Shown piece by piece: positions 32,410 through 44,344 of a stretch of DNA of 64,000 nucleotides. Origin of the DNA: Periplaneta americana. Lineage: Eukaryota; Arthropoda; Insecta; Blattodea; Blattidae. A program made the translations under genes and the position numbers. Within the stretch, counting starts at the first letter, position 1. Each line of letters starts with the position of its first letter. Under the pieces are notes generated by a model. That model was not told the DNA's origin, searched no databases, and was given only the letters and a program-made list of their open reading frames with translations. Location: contig NC_091125.1 of NCBI RefSeq assembly GCF_040183065.1, positions 119,479,121-119,543,120 of the forward strand. Direction: 5' to 3'.

Positions 32410-34125
32410 CTTACGAGGTTGTGCCTTCTTCTCCTCTGCGTAATTCTTACGTTTTCCCCTTTTACTTCCTGAATTTTCCGTTCTATATTTTTCTAATGTA
32501 CTCTCCCCGCTTCCTACTTTTCCGCATATAATGCATATCCTTCACCTCCTCTTATTTCATTTTGTCTCAACTTCTTCAAGTTTGTTATGTTCTACGCCCA
32601 CAAACTCCAACAATAATATTTTTCATTACTTCCTGCTTCTCTACATACTCTCAATCCTCTCATTTATATATACTCTGATGTTTCTCCTCAGATCTTTTCT
32701 TTAATATCATCTTACTACTCCTGGTTTTATTTCCCGCCTCACTTTTTCTGGTATTTTCTTTCCTTCTATTTACTGTGTAATTCCATTTCTCATCCTATTT
32801 TCTTTGTAATTTATTTCCTTCTACTATTTCCCTTGGTACTTTCTTTCTCTCCTTCTGTCTCTTCTGATATTTCCTTCAACTTCCAATTTCTCCTGATTTT
32901 TTTCTCATTTTATTTTTCCTGGTATTGTCTTTCCTTTCCCAATATCCCGTGTACTATAATTCCTTTCTTCCTCCTACTTTCTGTGTAATTTTCTTCCTCC
33001 TGCCACTTCTTCTGGTAAGTTTTTTTCTCTTCTCCTGGTATTTTTTCCTTCCAGAATTTCTCCTGCTATTTTCTTTCCTCCAATGATTCTTGGTATTTTC
33101 TTTCTTCCTCCTATTCTTTCCTGGTATTTTTTTCTCCTTCAATTTCTTCTGGTATCTTTCTCCTTCTCCAATTTTATCTGGTATTTCCTTTACTTCTCTA
33201 ATATCTCCTGGTATATTATTTTCTTCTCCAAATTCTCTTGCTATTTTCTTTCTTCCTCCAATTTCTCCTGATATTTGTTTCATTTTATTTTTCATGGTAT
33301 TGTCTTTCCTCTCTCAATATTCCGTGTACTGTTATTTTTTCCTTCCTCCTACTTTCTTTGTAATTTTATTTCTCTTGCTACTTCTTCTAGTAATTTTTTT
33401 TTCTCTTCTTCTGGTATTTTTCCCTTCCCAATTTCTCCTGGTATTTTCTTTCCCCCAATGTCTCTTGGTATTTTCTTTCTTCCTCCTATTCTTTCCTGGC
33501 ATTTTTTTCTCCTCCTTCAATTTCCTCTGGTATTTTCTTTACTTCTCTAATATCTCCTGGTATATTCTTTGCTTCTCCAATTTCTCTTGCTATTTTCTTT
33601 CTTCCTCCAATTTCTTCCGATATTTGTTTCCTTATTTTATTTTTCCTGGTATTGTCTTTCCTCTCTCAATATTTCGTGTACTGTTATTTTTTCCTTCCTC
33701 CTCCTTTCTTTGTAATTTGCTTTCTCCTGCCACTTCTTCTGGTAATTTTTTTCTCTTCTCCTTGTTTTTTTCCTTCCCGAATTTCTCCTGGTATTTTCTT
33801 TCCTCCAATGTCTCTTGGTATTTTCTTTCTTCCTCCTATTCTTTCCTGGTATTTTTTCTCCTTCAATTTCTTCTGGTATTTTTCTCCTTCTCCAATTTTA
33901 TCTGGTATTTTCTTTACTTCTCTAATATCATTTGGTATATTCTTTGCTTCCCCAATGTCTCATGTAATTTTCTTTCCTCCTCCAATTTCTCTCTGATATT
34001 ATCTTTGCTCTTCCAATTCCTCCTGGTATTTTCTTTCCTCTTCCAGTTTCTCCTGGAATACTTTCCTTCATTTTATTTCTCCTTATATTTTCTTCCCTCC
34101 CCCGTGTTACTTCTTTCCTCCAACG
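32410..34125. repeat. Polypyrimidine region with about 350-375-bp tandem units
   Basis: The plus strand is overwhelmingly C/T, built of diverged CTGGTATTTTCTTTC-type microrepeats. On a larger scale GGTATTGTCTTTCC recurs at 32921, 33296 and 33648 with the same order of following motifs (TGTACT, TTTGTAAT, CCACTTCTTCTGGTAA), so about three tandem units span 32921-34000. The long hydrophobic plus frames (up to 372 codons) and Lys/Glu-rich minus frames are compositional artefacts. Confidence 0.88.
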
Positions 34126-34130
34126 ATATT

Positions 34131-34530
34131 ACATATTCCCGGGATTACAGGACAGTAACACCTTGTCCTTGTGTTACATGTCCCACAAAACGTGTCGTAT
34201 CTAGTTGATACACGGCAGTGTATGAGAATTATCGAGAAGCGCGACAAAATTATAACATCTCCAATGAAATTACATATTCCCGAAATTTGAGGTGAAGACC
34301 TAAGGACACAAAGCAGTGACACCTTATCATTGTGTTACACGTTCCACAGAACGTGTCGTATCTAGTTTGTTACACGGCAGTGGATGAGAATAATTATCGA
34401 AAGGCACAACGAAATTATAAAATCTGAAATGAAATTACATATTCGCGGGATTTGAAGTGAAGACTTAAGGACACAAAGCAGTGACACCTTGTCATTGTGT
34501 TACACGTCCCACAGAGCGTGTCGTGTCTTG
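34131..34530. repeat. Minisatellite of about 165-bp units
   Basis: Three units starting ACATATTC(C/G)C at 34131, 34272 and 34437, sharing GTGTTACA.GT.CCACA, ACGTGTCGTATCTAG and CACGGCAGTG. The first unit lacks about 24 bp (GAAGAC(C/T)TAAGGACACAAAG) that the others have. Confidence 0.85.
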
Positions 34531-34534
34531 CTTG

Positions 34535-35085
34535 TACACGGCAGTGCAGGAATGAATCAATTAGTGCAGAACCTGGCAGACGAGTGTAGGCAGCACGTTG
34601 AGCACGCAATGAAGCTTCGTCACGTGGGCAGCTGATAATTGCACTTAGCGTTTTATTTGCACCTCGTTCCGTGCAGCAACACTTAGCTGTCTCTGATTTT
34701 ATGGTGCACTGAATCTTCTCTTCTCTTCGGTGGGATGGTACTATGTTGCCGCCGCGTGTAAAATCCGCTGTCTCTGTCTGGAGAATCAGAAACTAGACGG
34801 GCTCCATGTATTTACCTTCTCTGATGCAGGATAAATAAAGTCACGTTTCTGTGAAACCTTACTCTTTACGTATAAACAGATGCCATGTTTACCTTAAGAC
34901 AAAGAAGGTAGGAATTTGTATGCAACAAATGAGGTGAATTTGCGTTACTGTTTTATACAAACAGTAATTATGTAGTAACTAATGTCATAGCAGCTGTGAA
35001 AACTCCATCATGAAGATGTTCTTTTCATTTTTACTTTAGACGTATTCGAATATATTCCTTGTATGTGAATAACATATTTTGTCGT
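34535..35085. other. No recognisable gene
   Basis: Mixed-composition unique sequence. Confidence 0.35.
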
Positions 35086-35086
35086 C

Positions 35087-35983
35087 TTAAGGGGAGAGGA
35101 TGGTATTTTTTTAACTTTTTTCCTATTTGGTTTAAAATATTAATTTTTTGTATGTAGAGAGCTCATAGCTGTGGCAACTCAACCAAATAAAAATATTTTG
35201 ACAAAAAAATTATTTGGGGGCCCATATTTGAAAAAAATATACCCAATGCAGGATTATACTAAAACCGATATATCTAAACCGTTTTTAAAGATAGATTCAA
35301 ACAGTTTTTTGCAGTGTATTTGCAAAAGCATGTTCTACAAACTGTCTGTAACAGAATTTTGATATTAGTACCTACGTTTGTAAAATAAACAATTAAAATT
35401 TAATAACAATTTTCCGATTTCCTTTCTTGCAAACAAACGGACGTATTTTTAAAATGAAATCAATTATCGGTAACAAAATTCTGTTGCAGAGAAAAGTTTC
35501 CTAATAGTCTAAAGAATGTGTTTTTTTTTTTCATTTTATGCATGTATCTTTAATAGTTCAGAAATTATATCCATTTTTGTCTCGCAATGTAGCAAAAAAA
35601 ATGAAGTTACTGGAAACCGATATAACCGGGCGTGTGATTCAAAAATCCATAGCGCAGGAAGTTGAAAAATGACGTCTCAACATTCGATAAGAGCATAAAT
35701 ACCCACAAAATGTTATGCAATGCATTCCACACATATCAAAGGGTATTTTAAAGAAAAAATATTTTCTTTATTTAATTTACCGGAAACAACAATAAAAGTG
35801 GGCGAGTCATTTAAAAATCCATAACGCAGGAAGCTTAAAAATGGCGACTCAACATCCGATAAGGGCATAAATACTCACAAAATGTTATGCTATGCATTCC
35901 ACACATATCACAGAGTATTTTAAAGAATTTCTTTTTTAAATTTACTCATTTTTTTACCAAAAAATACCATCCCCTCACCTTAA
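35087..35983. mobile_element. TTAA-flanked non-autonomous element (piggyBac-like), copy 1
   Basis: An 889-bp element flanked by TTAA (35087-35090 and 35980-35983). The left end GGGGAGAGGATGGTATTTTT matches the right end inverted (GGTGAGGGGATGGTATTTTT). The right half has a direct duplication of about 160 bp: AAATCCATA(G/A)CGCAGGAAG ... ATGTTATGC(A/T)ATGCATTCC appears at about 35640-35750 and 35815-35915. No transposase ORF. Copy 2 is 60242-61120. Confidence 0.9.
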
Positions 35984-36372
35984 TGGATGTTTGGGGGGCA
36001 AAAGCTGATTGGGATTTGCCGGTCTCTAATCGGGTCAAAATCCCTAAAAGAACTGATATTTAACCCTTGCTGTGAATTTACATAGGTGTATTCCGGAGGG
36101 CCTAATTAGTCAAATCCACTCTCCTCACCTCCACGTTTATTTGTGCGCAACCAGTGAATGTTGAAACAAATGAAGAAAGATGATTACTATTTGCATATGT
36201 TCGGCTATGATTATGAAACGAGTTACTACAAAAGAAATAGGCCTAGACAGTTTCAGTAAGTTTTATAAATTCATACTATTAATGTTTTACTGTTTTATAG
36301 TGTAATTCTTCAAGTTTACTTCAAAAACTCACAAATGTTCTATATGTGCTTCTTATGTTTATTAGGAGTCAC

Positions 36373-36498
36373 TTGATCTCTAACAACTTATAATAAAATA
36401 ATATCGAACTGTAACAATATTTGCTTTTCATATCTGATTTGCGTTTCGGATGCCATAGCTAAAATAAACAAACCACTTTCACGTCCACACTTCAAACT
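36373..36498 (+). repeat. Dispersed repeat (copy 2 of 2)
   Basis: Same orientation as 16038-16160. Similarity ends sharply after CACTTCAAACT. Class unknown. Confidence 0.8.
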
Positions 36499-36499
36499 A

Positions 36500-38470
36500 A
36501 AAAATTACCAGAACTTACATTACCACACCTAGCAAGCCTCTAATTAAGATCAGTAATAGTGACACCTGTAAAAAAGCAAATGTAGAGAGGGAAATTTAAA
36601 ACATTGACCACTGTCCTTTTAAAAATACAATAGGCAGATCTGGATTAAATGTGAAATAAACATCGAATTTATTTCTTTTTGTGCGAAATAATACCGAAAT
36701 TAAGCAAATTTTTATACCGAAATTAAATGTTTTTATTCACCGTAAAATATAATCTCCAATGATCATATGAAAATATTAACATTATTTTGAGAACACGGTG
36801 TTATTTGATGTCATATAGCTACTGTAATAGATGGAAGTGTTACATGAAATAGGGGTACAAAATAATATGAAATAGTGTGATATACGACCCGAAACGTGTT
36901 GTATTCTAGCGAAAGCCTTCGAAATTACTACGCATTGATACTCTCTTTCGCGGGAATGTTTTAATTTGCAGTTAGAAGCTGAACTGTTGAAACGTTTATC
37001 ATTATTACATTTTCGAGGAAAGTGCAAATTTTGACGGTAAGTTCTTTTCTTGAATATACACTGTTGTTCCTCAATGTTATAAATATATTCTTAAAGAGAA
37101 ATAATCTACATTTATAGCAATGTATGTTTAATTGATTTCGTTTTTAAATTATGATACTTTTTGAGTTTATGACTTACATTAGTGTGTCACAAATATGAAA
37201 TACTAGTAGGCCTATTAGTATTCCATCTTTATATCCTGGTTTTCTGTTTTGTTTCTAGTGTTGGAACCTTCCAAGAAACTTAGAAAACAGTGCAATGAAA
37301 AGTCAATGCAAAAAACTATAAAACGAAGTTCGAAAAAAGACGTGAGAGACTATTCATCTGTATTCAGTGTTGCGGTTGGGAAAACATCTTCTAATGAAGA
37401 TGCTGAATGGTTGTTCCGTGCTTTTCTTAGTAGAGGCCATTTTGAATATGCACTTTTGTTAATCTTGTAACTTGTTAAGAGTATTCCATATTTGTATTTC
37501 AATTTTTATGAAAAAAAAAAAAAAATGTAAGATTTGAGAAAAATTTTTTTTTTTTTTCAAATATTTTATAACATCTTACGAACTTCTAACGGTGTACCAT
37601 TCACAGGGACATTCAACAATAAACAATATTATACTTTACGTTCAGCATTCAAAATGTGTAGGCTTAAAAAATGGTATACCATATTTGTAACAGTTCCTAT
37701 ACCACATTGAATTTGTGAATTTATTTCACATGATACAAGGAATCTCGAAAAATTATATGGATATGCAGTAAATCGTCATTGTGTTTGAAATAAAGACATT
37801 AATTTTGATTACATTTCTTTATATTTCCTGTAATTATTTTTGGATGAATTTACTCGTGCATCAGCAAAATCAGTCAAATTTCTTAGGAAAAATCGTTGTA
37901 TATGTACAGACAGATGGACTTTTCAATACAACTTGTTCTGTATCAGAGTCGTTGAAAACATTTTTGTTTCTTAAATATCGAAATTAGTATCTCAGCAACA
38001 CAACACTTACTGTTTATTCATATATTGCAAAATGAGAAATATAAAAAAAAGTCTCAAAGAACAAGGCATGCTGAAATGACCTGTAGTAAAGACGGTGACT
38101 TGAATTCCTTTGCAGACAAGTTTCAACTGGCAGCGTTCATATTTTCCTCTTCGCAATGACAGCGACAGTTACAGAGGATTATAATATGTACGAAGTGCCC
38201 AGGATCACTTTCGTGACAGGGTAATTCCGCAACACTTTCCCCGTCCACCATGCCCGCCGGATTTGGCAACGGGTTACTTCTGGTTGCTCAACTACCTGTT
38301 TCGTTTTTGTGATGCGTTTGAAATAGCACCAAACTTGAAAGGCGGAAATTGCAGGGAGGTGACAGCTGACGTCGGGGCTGCATGTATTTTAGTTCACATC
38401 CTGCATGACTACGCATTAAATCTGTAACATATGATGGGACTTGTTTGTTTAGACACACAATTGTAGGTTG
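36500..38470. other. No recognisable gene
   Basis: AT-rich with A/T homopolymer runs at about 37510-37560. The frame at 37249-37470 (73 codons, many Lys/Ser) has no family I recognise. A weak DDE-transposase-like phrase around 38215-38290 was considered and not called. Confidence 0.35.
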
Positions 38471-38484
38471 GCACTTTTCATCTT

Positions 38485-38704
38485 TTTTTAGTAGATTATT
38501 TTACGACGCTTTATTAACATCTTAGGTTATTTAGCGTCTGGATGATATGAAGGTGATAATGCCGGTGGAATGAGTCGGGTGTCCAGCACCGAAAGTTACC
38601 CAGCATTTGCTCATATAGGGTTGAGGGAAAACCCCGGAAAAACCTCAACCAGGTAACTTGCCCCGACCGGGAATCGAACCCGGGCCACCTGGTTTCGCGG
38701 CCAG
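38485..38704 (-). mobile_element. SINE family A, 5'-truncated
   Basis: Minus-strand copy with B box GGTTCGATTCC and the common tail. It lacks the first 35 or so bases (A-box side), starting at the anticodon region. A perfect 10-bp target duplication TTTTCATCTT at 38475-38484 and 38707-38716 shows that the truncated copy was inserted as such. Confidence 0.88.
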
Positions 38705-38719
38705 AATTTTCATCTTCTT

Positions 38720-39505
38720 GGCATTCTTTTTGCATATCGTCGTTGTGCCTGCAATAACTTCTATGTGGCATATTTATCGATTTTCAGATTTTTGCTGTAT
38801 TAAATAACTTGAATAGTGATACAGCAAATAATATAATCTCCTATAAGTAATTACTAATTATATTTCTTTCTTTCCAAAATCTAAGAATTCACAATCACCT
38901 CTGTACTGCTGCCATAGGATGAATAAATATGTTTTTTCTTCCTACTGAAAAATTTTACATTTTGCACATAGGAGTTATTGCAGGAACGACGACGATATGC
39001 AGTACTCTGCTATTGATGATATTTTCCGACGATGTTAAAGTTTTGTTGTTATATTTTGTCTACATTTTCGATAACTTCCGGTTGAAATGGCTTTGTACGA
39101 CGAAACAGAACGGACAGCTCGAAATCCAACGACATAAAAATGCTGTAGGATTCCGTTCCCTACACAAGATACGCACTTAAGATCTTAATCCGATAATAGA
39201 GTAAATTCTCGTACGTATTTAATAGATCTTAACAATTTTATTGTGTCTATAGTAAGCGGAATAGACTTTAGTTTAACTGCTCTTTTACCCTTCGAAGAGC
39301 CATAACCGGTAACATATAAAAATTTGTAATCCATAAAGTTGAAAATATCTCAGTTCGTAAGCAGTTTTATGAGCATGTCCGTATAGCTTCATTACACTAT
39401 TTTATATAGCATGTAAAAGTTTTTATACATCTTAAAATTATTTTGTGATATATTAAGAGAGAATAGTACAGGCTGATTAGAAAATAGTTAATCCAATTCG
39501 AGTAG
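38720..39505. other. No recognisable gene
   Basis: The 83-codon frame at 38929-39180 shows no known motif. Confidence 0.35.
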
Positions 39506-39508
39506 AAT

Positions 39509-39718
39509 GTACAGACCGATTATTTAGTCCTGACAGCTCAGCGACGCGAAAGAGGGGAAGTAATAGGAGTGTGGAGAGTTCCGGAGTAGAGATAAGGCGA
39601 GCGGTCGGTAAAGGCAAGCGAGCGAATAACCCAAACACCCCTTGGCGTAACTAAATGGACTCGCCTGTCCCACGCGCACATCTCCGGCGACTGCCAGGAC
39701 TAAATAATCGTACTGTAC
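39509..39718. mobile_element. MITE with 28-bp TIRs
   Basis: Terminal inverted repeats GTACAG..CGATTATTTAGTCCTG(A/G)CAG at 39509-39536 and 39691-39718 surround about 150 bp of GC-richer interior. No ORF. The target duplication is not obvious. Confidence 0.75.
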
Positions 39719-39844
39719 CAGACTTTTCTAACATGATATTTATTAATTCTGGAATAAAATAAATTGATTCTCATTTAAAATAATTTGAATAACCAACAAT
39801 TCTTTAATATTCAATCCAAACGGCAAGCGTAACCACTATACAAT

Positions 39845-40048
39845 ATTAGAAGGATTGTGGGGAGGCCAGTAGCGCGGATGCAGGACGACAGATGGACGTA
39901 TAAGACCGTCATGTGGGACACACGCTTAGGCAAACGACAAAGAGGCAGGCCAAGACGGAGATGGGCAGACTTCTATGCGCAATGGTCCAGCATAGCAAGA
40001 AGCAGAAGTACATGGAAAACCAACGAACGAAAACTTCGTAATGTGTGA
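39845..40048 (+). pseudogene. LINE ORF2 C-terminal fragment (fourth type)
   Basis: A 63-codon segment DRWTYKTVMWDTRLGKRQRG then RPRRRWADF, followed by RSRSTWK. The pattern W......W.PR.GKR..GRP..RW.DD is the C-terminus after the RT domain in several arthropod LINE lineages. No other domain is present and no poly(A)-like end was seen. The short length makes the lineage uncertain. Confidence 0.55.
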
Positions 40049-40413
40049 AAATTCTGTAAGTAATATTGATGATCAAATGTGTAACAAAATGTAGCAATCT
40101 AAACCAATCAAGTGACCAAGTGTAAACAGTGAATAAGTGATACAATATAGACACAATATAATACAGATCATCCATCATACAGCCTACTACCATTGAGTGC
40201 AATCCTAATGTGAATTAGCTCATCAGCATAAGCTGATAATGTTTTAATTTACAATCACCTGTACTTTTCCCGTTTCTCACTGTTTCGATTAGTTTTCTCC
40301 AAAACCATTAAGAACAGGACACATGTTCATATAACCTATTTTGTTCAGAATTACCAATATTATCACCCCTCAAACCTTTTCTCCTGACTCGCCCTGTATA
40401 CAGGATGAACCAT

Positions 40414-41478
40414 AAGTAATGTCATCAATAGGGGGCGGATGTGATGAAAAGTCATCTTCTTATTTTTCACATTAGGACGATGCCTATTAATATAGAAATC
40501 CTTTCTATGTTTATATCAACGTAAAAAAATAATTTCTTATATTGTATTCTTTGCATTTTTGACACTTTTTGAACTAATAGGTCGTGTTTATATTTTTATG
40601 ACATTTTTTTTTTTTCATTTTTAATACTTTGAAAAACTTTTAGGTCATTTGGAATACATTTTACTTTCTTATTTACCGATAGGTCTGTCAAATCATTTTC
40701 TAAGCAAATATGTCAGTAGTAATTACCTACTGAATAAGTGAATAACAGTAAAGTTTGAGTTTTATAGTTTGGAACAGACTAAAGTCCATCCCTTATTCCA
40801 CTGAAGGTTTCACTTCTCACAATGGAAGTAATATAAAATGCTTGACAACAGCTTAGTTTAAGCGAGGGCTTTGACCGACCACCCCTGATTGAAACACATT
40901 GTAAACCCTCATTAAAATCTATAGTTTTCCATCTATATATGAGGTCTCGCCTATCTCATTGAATATTAAACGACTACTATGAAGTAGCCAATGTGTATTA
41001 TCATCATTTAAATCGAGAAAAATTCGTTCCGGCACCGGAAATCGAACCCGGGACCTCTCAGCTCTGCGAGCTGAGTGCTCTTTCCAACTGAGCTATGCCG
41101 GGACACGATCTACGGTGCCGGCAAAACTCGTCTCGGTGTAATGTTTTACGGCCTTACTACCTGCACTTTAGATAATGTAAGTCATACATGCAGGAGCGCA
41201 TATTTAAATGACTTAAAATCTTCATTTTGTTGCATGTTCTTTTCCTTCAACTTAGCTGAATTCCAGGAAGTTGCCTCCTCTCTCAGAGATTTGCAAGGCA
41301 GTCATTTAAACAAGGTGAATAATTTTTAAGAAGTTGTGGTGCGAGTACGGTGAATAATATTTAAATGTCATTTTCTTTTAATTTCATGTCATTTTTCCAT
41401 TAGTTTACAGGCATTTTAATGATCATTTTAAGTAGAATTTTAGGTCATCAACATCCGCCCCCTAGTCATTAACTTCAG
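40414..41478. mobile_element. Element with inverted ends enclosing a tRNA-like repeat
   Basis: The left end AAGTAATGTCATCAATAGGGGGCGGATG (in part 40414-40460) matches the right end 41436-41475 inverted, sharing AGGGGGCGGATGT and GATGA. The about 1-kb interior has no transposase and includes the tRNA-like sequence at 41028-41102. Confidence 0.5.
41010..41105 (-). mobile_element. tRNA-like repeat element with conserved 3' extension
   Basis: The minus strand 41102-41028 (75 nt) folds as: acceptor CCCGGCA/TGCCGGA (6 of 7 pairs), D arm GCTC...GAGC, a 6-bp anticodon stem around loop TCGCAGA, T arm CCGGG-TTCGATT-TCCGG. The loop has C at the U33 position. It is followed by ACGAATTTTTCTC, the same extension as at 17287 and 53618. 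Overall closest to tRNA-Ala-like sequence in the T-arm and variable region. Confidence 0.75.
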
Positions 41479-41479
41479 A

Positions 41480-42765
41480 GGATTATTCTTTGAGATATTT
41501 CAAACAAAAAAGTTCAATACAATTTGCTCGTTTTTTCTTGCTTTTCGAGATAAAAATTGTTTTATGTGAAACATTCATAGCATGTTTTGAGAAAACTATT
41601 GATTTAATTCCCAATATAGTTAGTCAATTTAAGAGAACAGTGTATTATGAAAATAAATTACTGAAAGAATTTTAGTTTTATCCTTTAAATATGCAGAAAT
41701 ATGATACGAACAAACGTGGCTTTTCGTTCTGCAAAGGAATTTGCAGTGTTACATATTGAATTCATCTTTGAACTAATCCGACATGTTAATTTACAGCTTT
41801 TGTATATTTAAATGAATGAAGCTTATGTATATCAATCATTCTACATCAAGGTCATAGAACGAGAAACTGTAATTTGCAGTAATACTAGGTATCTGACATA
41901 ATTACTACCAATAAAAGTCAGTATCCTCAGACCATTTAAAGCAGAATATTATTATTTAACCAACGATGCATACAAGGTGGAAATGATAAATAACTGCATA
42001 GATTGAAGAGGGTAATAGAATCTATTGAAATAAATCTGCTTCTTCTTCTTCCCTTCAAATATTAGGCCATATGGCCTGTTACGATCTCACAGCTGAATTT
42101 TCAATCCAGGCTTTTTTGGAAGACCGAGAGATCTCTTCCCGTTTGGACGATAGTGGAGCATGACTTTTGGGATATGCGACGCAGATGATTTATCCAGTTG
42201 TCCTGATAATGTTTTACGTGATTAATTACAGGTTCTAGTTGTAATTCTTCCATTACATATTGAAATAAATAAGAAATCATATTATGCGTTTTGCAATTAG
42301 GTGCAAAGTTAGTTAGAACATTACGCTGAAAATCTGTAGAGTTTGGGAACAGCGCATTGCCGGCTCATTTACGAATACACACACGCACTCGGTCTGAATA
42401 GCAGCATTCCGTACCTTATACTGCAGTAGGGTTGACAGACTTCCTAATGGCGGGAAATAACTATACAGTATGTGTTATGTGTTAATCTTTTTATTTAATT
42501 TTTAAGACAACCGTCCATTTTATTAAAAATCTGCAAAGGGATAAATCATCTCTTACCAGTTTCTCCAACAAGAGTAAAGGTCATAATCGTACAGATAGGC
42601 TTATCGGATGAAATAGTGTTAACATTTAGGGGAAAATGATTCTTTTCTTAGAAAAGTCTTCATTTGGGGCTAATATGGTATTAGAATATTTTGTTGTACT
42701 CTGTTCAAGAAATAATCTGTTAAAATGTGTACAGTTATATTCTTTCACTCTGTATATGTTCCAAA
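41480..42765. other. No recognisable gene
   Basis: AT-rich, short frames only. Confidence 0.4.
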
Positions 42766-42769
42766 TTTT

Positions 42770-43215
42770 AGTTGACCTCCAAATGTGCACCATTAGTGCG
42801 TCCAAAAAAGTCTAGGCGATACTCTGATTCCCTCCAGATGTTTTCTGTAATTTACATTTTCACAGTTAATTTACAATGAAGTCTCTGCGAAGATTAGCAT
42901 GAAAGGAATCATATCTGGTGAACTAGGAGGCCATGGAATGGGACCAGCTCTTCCAATCCACCCTCCTGGAAACTGTTGAAGAAGTCATTTTGTTAGGCCT
43001 TATTATGTCCTCAAAAAAGAATGATCCGATAAGAGATTCTGGAGTCAAGGCACACCATACATTCATTTACAATAAAGAAGTGTGCGTTTTCACTTCCCCA
43101 TATTTTACAGTTACGTCGGTTCGCAGTACCAGAAACATGAAAGTTGGCTTCATCAGAAAATATCGTACAACATTACTGAGAAAATCATTGTCATCACCTT
43201 TGGTCACCTTAACGC
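42770..43215 (-). pseudogene. DDE_3-type transposase, catalytic and C-terminal fragment
   Basis: The minus strand reads IFSDEANFHVSGTANRRNCK then IWGSENAHFF. This is the first catalytic Asp block (FSDE..FH.SG..NR.N.R.WG.E) of the insect DDE_3 transposase family. After a deletion and frameshifts, GWIGRAGPIPWPPSSPDMIP matches the block next to the last catalytic residue (WIGR.GP..WPPRSPDLTP). A degraded tail ends around GGQLKFG. The central catalytic Asp is missing. It is probably the same superfamily as 20793-21160 and 55061-55260. Confidence 0.78.
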
Positions 43216-43306
43216 TCCAAGAAACCTGCAGTAGTGTACGTGTATATAGAGTATAGCTCCGTGTTACCATCTCTCATCAGCACAGTTGCGTTCTGCTATA
43301 CAGTGA

Positions 43307-43708
43307 ATGAAGTACGCAGTCAACATGCCGAAACAAACCGAAGGTAGGCGCTTGACGATCAGTGCTCTGATAGAAGAATTTGGTAACGAGTATTTCATGC
43401 AGAAAGAAGAAAATATTTTCTGTAAGGTATGCAACATGGAAATAAAAACCAACAAACGGCATTTTTTAGAGAAACATTCCAACATGAAAACACATGTTAC
43501 ACGTGAAAGAGAATTGTCCACAAAGCATGGAAACTTGCCATCCACTTGCGACTTTCCCGCTAATCGGTCTGAATTTTACAATGACTTGTGTAAAATGTTG
43601 GTATTAGCGGGTAATCCATGTGAAAAGATCGAAAATAATAATTTTCAAGAATTCATGGAAAAATATAAGTACAAAAAGAAAACTACTTTGTGCAACAACA
43701 TTATGTAG
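43307..43708 (+). pseudogene. hAT transposase N-terminus with BED-like zinc finger (CGGBP1-like)
   Basis: A 133-codon open frame. Residues 37-62 carry FCKVCNMEI and FLEKHSNMKTH: a C-x2-C ... H-x5-H zinc-binding arrangement with the F.K.H..M..H form of hAT/CGGBP1 BED-like fingers. Residues 90-116 read FYNDLCKMLVLAGNPCEKIE then NNNFQEFMEKY, the conserved segment that follows the finger in this hAT subgroup (LC.ALV.A..P..K..N..F..FLE). The frame ends at 43708. Weak continuation in other frames (YVDII, then YENVVARIRESENVY) suggests a frameshifted remainder to about 43850. The catalytic domain is not preserved. ATG choice is uncertain; MPK at 43325 fits the family better than the upstream Met. 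Confidence 0.75.
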
Positions 43709-44138
43709 ATATCATTAACTGCCCTGCTATGAAAATGTGGTAGCTCGCATAAGGGAATCTGAAAATGTTTATGATAATTCATTTTAATGCATAGACGCTC
43801 GTAAAGTTCATAGGAGATGTAGTTTTGTTTAATGAGATGTATGTCTTTTCAACTAATAATTCCAACCAGAACGACGTCTACAGTATGTAATTGCAATATA
43901 TTTATTGTGAAAATAATATTTGTTTGACTTAAAATAAGTATTTTATTCTTATTAAGTCTGAAAAATAATAATTTGTCGCATGACTACTGTAAAATATATC
44001 GTATCTACTGTTCACAACGTACACACAGAGACGCAAGATATAAACACAAAGTACAGTACCTGGGAGACTCATTCGCTGCTGTTTGCACTGTTTTGATTGA
44101 CAGGGCTCTCCGTACACAGCGAGGTTAGAAATGCTCGA

Positions 44139-44338
44139 CTTATACCACAGTCTAGTAAATACAGTCACGAAGCTCAATACGTAGTAAATATGCATCCATA
44201 GATAGTTGCTAACCACTAGGACCGCTAATATCGCCTCATTACATACAATGCGATATAGTACCGGCACAGTCTATTGTTCCTAGCACCCTCACAACTCAAG
44301 CTTCGTGACTGTATATAGGCTACTAGACTGTGCTTATA
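44139..44338. mobile_element. MITE with CACAGTCTAG termini and CTTATA target duplication
   Basis: The left end CCACAGTCTAGTAAATACAG (44145) and right end CTGTATATAGGCTACTAGACTGTG (in part, to 44332) are inverted, sharing ACAGTCACGAAGCT. Flanking CTTATA at 44139-44144 and 44333-44338. No ORF. Confidence 0.8.
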
Positions 44339-44344
44339 GCTAAC

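Noticed and set aside
33090-34208. 372-codon hydrophobic plus-strand frame resembling a multi-pass membrane protein, and Lys/Glu-rich minus frames
   Set aside because: Generated by the polypyrimidine tandem repeats; all frames of the tract behave the same way.
38160-38425. Possible transposase C-terminus (phrase PQHFPRPPCPPDLATGYFWL)
   Set aside because: Only one short resemblance to the PPYSPDLAP-type block; no second motif and no terminal repeats, so not called.
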